Positions 20,400 to 26,590 of a DNA stretch of 26,590 bases are shown one piece after another. This DNA is from Zeimonas sp039807785 (GTDB taxonomy: Bacteria > Pseudomonadota > Gammaproteobacteria > Burkholderiales > Burkholderiaceae_E). A program made the translations under genes and the position numbers. Within the stretch, counting starts at the first letter, position 1. Each line of letters begins with the position of its first letter. The stretch lies in the NCBI GenBank assembly GCA_039807785.1, contig JBDHRX010000031.1:1-26590 (forward strand), given 5' to 3'. A model generated the notes under the pieces. It ran no database searches and had not been told where the DNA came from. It worked only from the letters and a program-made list of their open reading frames with translations.

Positions 20400-21443
20400 T
20401 CACTTGCTCTTCTGGCTGGCCACGAACTGCTGCATCGGGCCCGCATCGATCGCGTTCGAGATGGTCTCCAGCGACAACGGTGCGGGGATCGTCCCGAGCT
20501 CCGCGAGGGTTTCGCTCGCCAGCCGCGTCTGACCCGCGAGACCGCCGGTCTTCGACACGAGCGACCAGGGCGAGGCCGGATCGAGCTGCTGCGCGTAGGT
20601 GGGCAGCCGGTCGCAGCAATGCCGCTCGTAGAACTGCTTGGCGACGGTCGGCGAGACCTGCAGGTAGCGCTGGATCGCGTCGATCGCGAGCTGCGGGTTC
20701 TTCGCGACGACCTCCCGCGCTTCCGCCTGGACGGCGAGCAGCTTCGCCGCCACCGTCGGATTCTTCGTCATATAGTCGGTCCGCAGCGCGTTGATGCTGG
20801 GGCAAACGCCGCCGTATTCCGAATCCCAGGCCAGCATCTTCACGTTCTCGGACTGGACCTGCGTCCAGGGGGCCCACCCGACCGCCGCATCGATCGCGCC
20901 GCTGGTGAAGGCGTTGGCGAACAGCGGAGGCGCGATGTTGACGATGTTCAGCTTGCTGAAATCGACGTTCGCCTTCTTGGCCATGATCTTCAGCGAAACC
21001 TGCGAGCAGGTCCCGGCGGTGGCGCCGATCTTCTTCGCCTTCGGCAGGTCCGCGATGCTGTTGATCCCGCTGCCGTCCTTCACCAGGAGGCCGGCGCCCT
21101 GGGCGTTGTCCAGCTCCCAGGAGATGACCTTGATCGGGATGTTCTGTCCCAGCGCGAAGACGAAAGCGAGGCCCGTGACGATCTGGTCGATGCTGCCGCT
21201 CTTGAGCGCGGCGAGCAACGGAGCGCCGCTGGTGAACCAGTGCAGCTTCGGATCCAGGCCGTGCTTCTGGTAGATGCGGAGATCGTACGCGATGTAGGTG
21301 AGGAAGTATCCTGCGCTCGGACCGCCGATGTTGACGGTGATGAGATCCTTGGAGGGCGCCTGGGTCTGGGCCTGGGCCGCCGCGGGCGCCCCCCCGGCCA
21401 GGGCCAGGCTCAGGGCGAAGCCGATGGCGTATCGGAATTTCAT
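20400..21443 (-). CDS. Periplasmic substrate-binding protein (SsuA/TauA/NMT1 family)
   Basis: About 347 residues; ATG 21443 has AGGAGA upstream. A signal peptide is evident ('MKFRYAIGFALSLALAGG', then an 'AAAQAQ' cleavage region). The mature protein follows the SsuA/TauA plan: 'YFLTYIAYDLRIYQKHGLD', 'PLLAALKSGSIDQIVTG', 'GATAGTCSQVSLKIMAKKA', 'AFTSGAIDAAVGWAPW'. The family binds alkanesulfonates, taurine, nitrate, pyrimidine precursors or aromatic acids, so the ligand cannot be named. As first gene of the importer operon it sets specificity. An operator-like box shared with the BMC region lies about 100 bases upstream of its start. Confidence 0.9.
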   Translation of the reverse strand: MKFRYAIGFALSLALAGGAPAAAQAQTQAPSKDLITVNIGGPSAGYFLTYIAYDLRIYQKHGLDPKLHWFTSGAPLLAALKSGSIDQIVTGLAFVFALGQNIPIKVISWELDNAQGAGLLVKDGSGINSIADLPKAKKIGATAGTCSQVSLKIMAKKANVDFSKLNIVNIAPPLFANAFTSGAIDAAVGWAPWTQVQSENVKMLAWDSEYGGVCPSINALRTDYMTKNPTVAAKLLAVQAEAREVVAKNPQLAIDAIQRYLQVSPTVAKQFYERHCCDRLPTYAQQLDPASPWSLVSKTGGLAGQTRLASETLAELGTIPAPLSLETISNAIDAGPMQQFVASQKSK

Positions 21444-21791
21444 GCGTGTCTCCTGAATATAGGTTATGAGGTACTGGCTAACCGCACGAGGCAAGCCTAA
21501 CGTCCGCTGTAACCACCTACAAATGCATATTGCAGACGGAATCGTTGCAGCCCGCGCAATGGTTGAACGCGGCGCGTGCGTGCGAAAGCGTCCTCCTCAC
21601 CGCGCGCGGCGCCCCTCCGGGAACCCGTCGGGGCCGGATGTCTGACGCAGGATTCAGGGGTAACTTGCAATCGCGCGCATCGAGAACGACCGGCGAGCGC
21701 GGTCAGCGTCACCGGCTCGCGGTCGGTCGAAAGCTCGTTCGGCTCGAAGAAGCGGAAGGAGTCGACGGCTCGGCGCGACCGCGGCGCCTGC
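21444..21791. other. 348-base intergenic region upstream of the ABC importer operon
   Basis: I see no credible gene here. Its left part should hold the importer promoter. It contains TTGC-N7-GCAA at 21545-21559 and, at 21520-21528, CAAATGCAT, a nine-base match to the minus strand of 12942-12950 over the BMC operon promoter. The right part (about 21590-21791), after the end of the lyase gene, is GC-rich without a clear terminator or gene. Confidence 0.5.
21545..21559. promoter_or_regulatory. LysR-type operator-like box before the importer operon
   Basis: TTGC-N7-GCAA with T-N11-A geometry. It matches 14 of 15 bases with the box at 12964-12978 in the BMC divergent promoter region, which hints that one regulator controls both. 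Confidence 0.45.
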
Positions 21792-23549
21792 TCACATCGA
21801 CAGCGAACCTTCGCGGAACTCGGTCCGGTCCAGCCACACGTTGACCAGCACCGGGCGGCCCTGGCTCGCCAGCTCGCGCGCGCGCCGCAATGCCGCATCG
21901 ACCTCGTCCGCCCGCGTCACCAGCAGGCCTTCGGCGCCGAACCCGCGCGCCACCTCGTGGTACGCGCTGCGCGACAGCACGGTCGCGACATCGTCGTTCA
22001 GCATCTTCACCTGATCGCGCGCGATCTGGGTCCAGCCGGCGTCGTTGCCGACGATGGCGATCACCGGAAGCCGATGACGCACGAAGGTGTCGAACTCGGT
22101 CAGCCCGAAGCCGCATGCGCCGTCGCCGAACACGATCCAGGTCTCGCGGTCCGGCCGCATCGTGGCCGCCCCGATTGCGAAGCCCGCCCCGACGCCGAGC
22201 GTGCCGAAGGCACCGGGATCGAGCCAGGCGAGCGGCGCGCGCGGGTGCAGCACGTAGCTGGCGGTGGCGACGAAGTCGCCTCCGTCGGCGACGAACAGCG
22301 CATGCTCGCCGGCCTCGCGCTCCAGCGCGCGAAACAGCGCGAGCGGGTTGACGTGCTCGCCGGAACCGGCTGCCTGGGCGTCGATCCCGGCCTCGCGGGC
22401 ATCGTCCCGGCCGCGCAGGGTCGCGATCCAGGCCCCGTGCCGCCGCGGGTCGTCGCCGGATCCATGCCGTGACAGCGCCCGGATGAAGGCGCCGGCATCA
22501 CCCAGCGCCAGGACGTCCGGCCGGCGATTGAGCTTCGCGTCGCGCGCGCTGCGGTTGGCCGCGACCAGGGTCGCGCTGCGCCGGACGTGCCTGCCGTAGT
22601 CGAGCCGGAAATCGCAGGGCACGCCGGCCAGCAGGACGCAATCGGCCTCGCGCAGCGCCTGCCGGCGCTGGTGCCGCATCTGCAGCGGATGCTCGCGCCC
22701 GAGCAAGCCGCGCGCCATGCCCGAGAGGTAGACCGGCAGGCCGAGCCGGCCCACCGCGGCGGCCAGTTCCTCGACCTGCGACGCGTCGACCACGGCCTGG
22801 CTGCCGATCACCATCAGCGGCCGCTGCGCCCGGTCGAGCGCCGAGCGCGCCGCGGCGACCGGCCGCGACCCGGCCTGCGGGACGCCGACCTCGTGCACCC
22901 GGGGAACCGCGATCCGGTCGCTGCCCTCGAGCATCCGGCGCACGTGCCGGCCCAGGTACCAGCGCAGCGCGCGGTCGGCCAGCGAGTTGCCCTTGCCGCC
23001 GGCCTCCGCGTACCACTGGCGGATCGACGCTTCGTCGTAAAGCAGGTCGACCGGGCATTCGACGAACACCGGCCCCGGGACGCCCGAGCGGGCGAGCGCG
23101 AAGGCCGCTTCGACCGCCGGGCCGAGCTCGCGCACCCGACGGACCTTGAAGAAGCGCTTGACGTGCGGCGCCACCAGCGGCCGCTGGTCGATGTCCTGCA
23201 ACGCGCCTCGCCCCTGGAGCGCGGTGGGCGCCGCCCCGCCCAGCAGCACCAGCGGCGACTGGGCGAGCTGCGCGTTCTTCAGCGCGGTGATCGTGTTGGT
23301 GATGCCGGGGCCGGCCGTGACCGCGGCCACGCCCGGCACGCCCGACAGGCGCGCCGCCGCGTCCGCCGCGAACACCGCGGTCGCCTCGTCGCGCACGTCG
23401 ACGATCCGGATGCCGCGCTGCCGGGCAGCGCTCAGGATCGGCGAGATATGGCCGCCGCACAGCGTATAGACGCACTTCACGCCGTGGGCGAGCAACACCT
23501 CGCCGACCCGATCGCCGCCGTGCGCGATCGACCCGCCGCCACGGTTCAT
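21792..23549 (-). CDS. ThDP-dependent enzyme of the 2-hydroxyacyl-CoA lyase 2/ILVBL type
   Basis: 585 residues with the full acetolactate-synthase-like plan. The N-terminal PYR domain has the cofactor-activating Glu55 ('VRDEATAVFAADAAARLSG'), the middle domain has 'LMVIGSQAVVDASQV', and the C-terminal PP domain has 'GDGACGFGLTEFDTFVRH' and the Asn of 'VGNDAGWTQ'. From memory it matches human ILVBL (HACL2) unusually well ('GGHISPIL', 'LDPGAFGTLGVGAGFAIG', 'TEFREGS'). HACL enzymes split 2-hydroxyacyl-CoA into formyl-CoA and an aldehyde one carbon shorter; other family members make acetolactate. It starts four bases after an acyl-CoA synthetase gene, which could make its CoA substrate. The end products, a C1 unit and an aldehyde, would suit the BMC/folate neighbours, but no direct link is shown. 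Confidence 0.87.
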   Translation of the reverse strand: MNRGGGSIAHGGDRVGEVLLAHGVKCVYTLCGGHISPILSAARQRGIRIVDVRDEATAVFAADAAARLSGVPGVAAVTAGPGITNTITALKNAQLAQSPLVLLGGAAPTALQGRGALQDIDQRPLVAPHVKRFFKVRRVRELGPAVEAAFALARSGVPGPVFVECPVDLLYDEASIRQWYAEAGGKGNSLADRALRWYLGRHVRRMLEGSDRIAVPRVHEVGVPQAGSRPVAAARSALDRAQRPLMVIGSQAVVDASQVEELAAAVGRLGLPVYLSGMARGLLGREHPLQMRHQRRQALREADCVLLAGVPCDFRLDYGRHVRRSATLVAANRSARDAKLNRRPDVLALGDAGAFIRALSRHGSGDDPRRHGAWIATLRGRDDAREAGIDAQAAGSGEHVNPLALFRALEREAGEHALFVADGGDFVATASYVLHPRAPLAWLDPGAFGTLGVGAGFAIGAATMRPDRETWIVFGDGACGFGLTEFDTFVRHRLPVIAIVGNDAGWTQIARDQVKMLNDDVATVLSRSAYHEVARGFGAEGLLVTRADEVDAALRRARELASQGRPVLVNVWLDRTEFREGSLSM

Positions 23550-23553
23550 CGTC

Positions 23554-25236
23554 TCAGGCCCACTGGACCACTTGTCCGCTGGCGTACCAGTGCTCGACCC
23601 GGGGCTGGATCGCGGCCTCGATGCGCGCCCGCCGGACCTTCATCGTCGGCGTGAGGAAACCGTTCTCGATCGCCCAGGGTTCGCCGGTGACCACCAGCAT
23701 CCGGAGCTGCTCGTAGTCGGCGACCTCGGCGTTCACGGCGACGAGCAGGCGCTCGAGCTCGACCTGCACCTGCGTCCGGACTGCGGCATCGCCGATGCGC
23801 GGGCGCAGGTCTTCCGCCAGCTGGACGAGCGCGTAGGCGGCCGGCTGGCCAACGCCGGAAACGAGCGACAGCTCGATCATCGGGTGCGCGTTCAGGCGGT
23901 TCTCGATCGGCGCCGGCGCGACGTACTTGCCCTTGGCGGTCTTGAACAACTCCTTCGCGCGCCCGGTGATCTTCAGCAGCCCGTCCTCGCGCAGCTCGCC
24001 GAGGTCGCCGGTGCGGAAGAACCCGTCCTCGGTAAAGCACTGGGCGTCGAGCTCCGGCTGCTTGTAGTAGCCGACCAGGCGGGCCGGCGACTTGATCAGG
24101 ATCTCCCCCTCCGGGCTGATCCTCACCTGGACCCCGGGCAGCGCGACCCCGACGTAGCCGGGCGCGTTGAAGCCCGCCTTCGAGCTGTGCGAGTACGAGT
24201 TGTCCTCGGTCATCCCGTAGCCTTCGTACAGCGCGAGCCCGATCCGGCGGTACCAGGCGATCAGTTCGGCGGGAATCGGCGCCGACCCGCTGCCCGCGAC
24301 GATCACCTGGTCCAGCCCGAGCCCCTTGCGGACCTTGCGCGCGACCAGCTTGCCGACGATCGGGATCCGCAGCAGGCGATCGAGCTTCTCCGGCGGCATC
24401 TTCGCGAACACGCCCTGCTGGAACTTGAGCCAGAGGCGGGGGACCGAGATGAACAGGGTCGGGCGCGCGCGCCGGAGGTCCTCCAGGAAGGTGTCGAGCG
24501 ACTCGGCGAAGTAGAGATGGGTACGCCCGTCCACCAGCGAGCAGGCCTCGACCCACGAGCGCTCGAAGCTGTGCGCCAGCGGCAGGTAGGACAGCATCCG
24601 GTTGTCGGTGTCCGCGCCGACGCGCGACCGGGTGTCGCGGCAGATGCCCTCTCCGGCGCGCGTGATGCCCTCGAAGCTCGTCATCACGCCCTTGGGCGTT
24701 CCGGTGGAGCCGGAGGTGTAGAGGATCATCGCCAGGTCCTGCGCCGCGCGTCGCGGGCGGCCGGGCAACGGTTCGGTCCGCGCGACGATCTCGTCCCAGG
24801 TCTCGAAACCGGTCTCCGGCGCCAGCGGAAGGGCGATGCAGGGCAGCCCGGCGGGCACGCCCGCCCGCTGCTGCGGCCAGGCGTCGAGCTTGCCGACGAA
24901 CAGCAGGCTCGCTTCGCTGTGCTCGAGCACGTAGCGTACCGTCTCGGCGGTCTCGGTCGGGAAGATCGCCACCGTGGTATGGCCGGCCATCCAGACGGCC
25001 AGCTCGGCCATGATGAAGTGCGCGCAGTTCTTCGACAGCATCGCGATGCGCGCGCCCGGTTCGAAACCCCGGCTGCGCAGGTGCGCGGCCATGCGCAGGG
25101 ACTGGTCGACGACCTGGGCCCAGGTGTAGTCGACGACCTGGCCGTTGCCGGCCGGCTGCGTGAGGTAGACCCGGTCGGGAGCCGTCTCGGCATAACCGAA
25201 GACGTAGTCGAGGATGAGCTTGTCCTGGCTGGCCAT
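23554..25236 (-). CDS. AMP-forming acyl-CoA synthetase (long-chain type)
   Basis: 560 residues. Adenylation motifs are 'MILYTSGSTGTPKGVM' (about residue 170), 'YEGYGMTEDN' and 'FFRTGDLGE', and the C-terminal catalytic Lys region is 'TPTMKVRRARIE'. 'SYLPLAHSFER' places it in the FadD15/long-chain ACS subgroup. It activates a carboxylic acid with ATP to an acyl-CoA in the cytoplasm. It is operonic with the lyase-like gene, so it may prepare a 2-hydroxy acid for cleavage. Chain length cannot be told. Confidence 0.92.
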   Translation of the reverse strand: MASQDKLILDYVFGYAETAPDRVYLTQPAGNGQVVDYTWAQVVDQSLRMAAHLRSRGFEPGARIAMLSKNCAHFIMAELAVWMAGHTTVAIFPTETAETVRYVLEHSEASLLFVGKLDAWPQQRAGVPAGLPCIALPLAPETGFETWDEIVARTEPLPGRPRRAAQDLAMILYTSGSTGTPKGVMTSFEGITRAGEGICRDTRSRVGADTDNRMLSYLPLAHSFERSWVEACSLVDGRTHLYFAESLDTFLEDLRRARPTLFISVPRLWLKFQQGVFAKMPPEKLDRLLRIPIVGKLVARKVRKGLGLDQVIVAGSGSAPIPAELIAWYRRIGLALYEGYGMTEDNSYSHSSKAGFNAPGYVGVALPGVQVRISPEGEILIKSPARLVGYYKQPELDAQCFTEDGFFRTGDLGELREDGLLKITGRAKELFKTAKGKYVAPAPIENRLNAHPMIELSLVSGVGQPAAYALVQLAEDLRPRIGDAAVRTQVQVELERLLVAVNAEVADYEQLRMLVVTGEPWAIENGFLTPTMKVRRARIEAAIQPRVEHWYASGQVVQWA

Positions 25237-25293
25237 CGAACGGCTCCCTGCGAGTCGAAAGCATGCAGCCTACCGGGGCGGACCCGGATTCGT

Positions 25294-26208
25294 CTATGGG
25301 GTCTGTGGACGGGCGCGCCGGAACAGCCGCAGCACGCGGTCCCTGAGCCATTGCTGCGCCGGATCGGTGTCGGTCGCCGCGTGCCACACCATGCCCACTT
25401 CGTAGGGCGGCACCCTGAGCGGTACCGGCCACATCGCGAGCGGCTGCCGGGCGCAGGCCATGCGCGCGAACATCTCGGGAACGATCGCGACCAGCCTCCC
25501 GCGCGCGACGAGATCCGGCACGGCGGCGTAGTGGCGCGCGCGCACCACGATCCGGTGAGCCAGCTTGTGCCGTTCCAGGCTCTCCGCGATGCCCTGGTGA
25601 TAGGTCGCGGTCGGCGCGGCGACGACGAGCGAGGCCTGGTGGAAACCCGTACGCTCGCGCCATTCGGGCGGGCAATCGAGGCTGCTGAGCGCGAGGTAGC
25701 GCTCGCGGAACAGCAGCGTCGAATGCAGGCCGCGCTGCTTGGGGTCCATCATCCCGATCGCGAGGTCGATCTCGCGCCGGGCCAGTGCGTCGGCCACCCG
25801 CTCCGCCGGGACGGCGGCGTTGCTGACGCGGGTGCGCGGCGCCTCGCTGAGCAAGGCGTCGGCGATCGCCGGCAGGAACACCATCTCGCCGAGGTCCGAC
25901 AGCGAGAGCCGCCAATCCGTCACGCTCTGCAACGGATCGAAGGCCTCGGGCCGAGTCAGGGCCGCCTCCAGCGCCTCCAGATGACGCGCCGCAACAGGAG
26001 CGATCCGCTCCGCCAGCGGCGTGGGCATCAGCCCGCCGGTCGCGCGCACGTAGAGGGGATCGCCGAAAGCCTCGCGCAGCCGCGCCAGCGCGTGGCTCGT
26101 CGCGGGCTGGCTCAGCGCGACCTGCCGGCCCGCCCCGGTAACTGACCGGCACTGGTCGATCGCCACGAGCACGCGCAGCAGGTTCAGGTCGAGGCGATGG
26201 AACTGCAT
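25294..26208 (-). CDS. LysR-family transcriptional regulator
   Basis: About 304 residues; ATG 26208 was preferred over an upstream TTG because 'FHRLDLNLLRVLVAIDQCRS' is the usual LysR start and GGAG lies upstream. The helix-turn-helix is 'VALSQPATSHALARLREAF', of the NodD/PcpR-like subgroup with 'DLNLL'. It is divergent from the oxidoreductase at 26370 and 57 bases before the acyl-CoA synthetase on the same strand, so it probably controls one or both. Its inducer is unknown. The promoter gap 26209-26369 does not contain the WTGC-N7-GCAW box. Confidence 0.92.
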   Translation of the reverse strand: MQFHRLDLNLLRVLVAIDQCRSVTGAGRQVALSQPATSHALARLREAFGDPLYVRATGGLMPTPLAERIAPVAARHLEALEAALTRPEAFDPLQSVTDWRLSLSDLGEMVFLPAIADALLSEAPRTRVSNAAVPAERVADALARREIDLAIGMMDPKQRGLHSTLLFRERYLALSSLDCPPEWRERTGFHQASLVVAAPTATYHQGIAESLERHKLAHRIVVRARHYAAVPDLVARGRLVAIVPEMFARMACARQPLAMWPVPLRVPPYEVGMVWHAATDTDPAQQWLRDRVLRLFRRARPQTP

Positions 26209-26369
26209 CGGGAGGTCACTCCACTTCAATCCATTATTTGCATGACCTCAATTCTGCCAATCGATTTGACGAATGGCGAGAGCAAGATTAACGTCGCATC
26301 GAATCAACCGGCGTCGAACCGTCCGCGGCCCGGCCGCACGGCCGCTTCCGCCCTCTCGGAGCCCGATCC

Positions 26370-26590
26370 GTGGAACGTTCCTTCAGCGCAGAGATCCGCT
26401 CCCTTTCGCTCGGCGCGGGCGAAACCTTCCACGGGGAAGGCATCCTCGCGGTCACCAAGGCGTTGCTGCAATCCGGCGTCAGCTACGTCGGCGGCTACCA
26501 GGGCGCGCCGGTTTCGCACCTGCTCGACGTGATGGTGCAGGCGCGTGAATACATGGACGAGCTCGGCGTCCACGTCGAGGCCTGTACCAA
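26370..26590 (+). CDS. Indolepyruvate:ferredoxin oxidoreductase-like protein (N-terminus, cut by window end)
   Basis: An open frame starts at GTG 26370 with CGGAG ten bases before it, and runs to the window end (73 residues). The sequence 'GEGILAVTKALLQSGVSYVG' then 'GYQGAPVSHLLDVMVQAREY' matches the N-terminal pyrimidine-binding domain of 2-oxoacid:ferredoxin oxidoreductases of the indolepyruvate (IorA) type. The product would oxidatively decarboxylate aryl- or other 2-oxo acids to acyl-CoA. It is divergent from the LysR gene, its likely regulator. The family call rests on a short stretch. Confidence 0.75.
   Translation, partial: MERSFSAEIRSLSLGAGETFHGEGILAVTKALLQSGVSYVGGYQGAPVSHLLDVMVQAREYMDELGVHVEACT

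Noticed and set aside
23546..26152. Long open frames on both strands (about 860 codons each) over the acyl-CoA synthetase and LysR genes
   Set aside because: Both run across two unrelated real genes with good motifs and give low-complexity Arg/Ala/Gly-rich protein.
1..26590. CRISPR array, insertion sequence, rRNA, or replication origin
   Set aside because: No regularly spaced repeats, transposase genes, rRNA segments or DnaA-box clusters were seen.

Overview
The window is GC-rich proteobacterial DNA. Gene families and the tRNA-Arg(CCT) fragment suggest a betaproteobacterium, probably Burkholderiales; this is inference, as no rRNA or species marker is present. Three parts can be told apart.

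(1) Positions 1-2735 are the end of an integrated phage or integrative element. They hold small phage-type hypothetical genes, a MerR-type helix-turn-helix gene overlapping a tyrosine integrase, and then, 20 bases past the integrase, the 3' part of a tRNA-Arg(CCT) gene starting exactly in the anticodon loop. That is the expected remnant of integration into a tRNA. The element lies to the left, so the rest of the window is probably resident chromosome.

(2) Positions 2748-18708 are the core: a bacterial microcompartment (BMC) locus interwoven with folate one-carbon genes. A nine-gene minus-strand operon (12871 down to 6867) encodes a PanB-like protein with an encapsulation-peptide-like tail, a minimal complete shell (BMC-H, BMC-T, BMC-P), an aldehyde dehydrogenase with an encapsulation-peptide-like tail, two proteins carrying the short EutT/EutQ-like N-terminal domain, FolB and PurU. 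Divergent from it is a PanB paralogue plus a methylene-THF reductase fused to a cysteine-rich MTHFR_C domain. A third PanB paralogue is paired with a sulfatase, and a TauE/SafE exporter is divergent from that pair. A LysR regulator and thyA-folC complete the block. The two PanB paralogues outside the BMC operon are close duplicates (a 91-bp perfect inverted repeat) and lack both aspartates that bind metal in true PanB. The two divergent promoter regions, and the region before the ABC transporter, share a WTGC-N7-GCAW palindrome with LysR-type T-N11-A geometry, and four transcription units share an ATTGGRS-N17/18 promoter-like motif. I infer a co-regulated system in which PanB-like chemistry moves a C1 unit to or from THF, the microcompartment handles an aldehyde, and MTHFR and PurU process the C1-folate. 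The substrate is unknown. Sulfatase, TauE/SafE exporter and a SsuABC/TauABC-type transporter make an organosulfur compound a reasonable guess. No phosphotransacylase, alcohol dehydrogenase or signature enzyme of a known BMC class is visible.

(3) Positions 18751-26590 hold a sulfonate/nitrate-type ABC transporter, an operon of a 2-hydroxyacyl-CoA lyase 2/ILVBL-like ThDP enzyme and a long-chain-type acyl-CoA synthetase, a LysR regulator, and the start of a divergent indolepyruvate:ferredoxin oxidoreductase-like gene. These suggest oxo- or hydroxy-acid catabolism. Whether this part works with the BMC is open; the shared operator-like box before the transporter is the only direct link seen.
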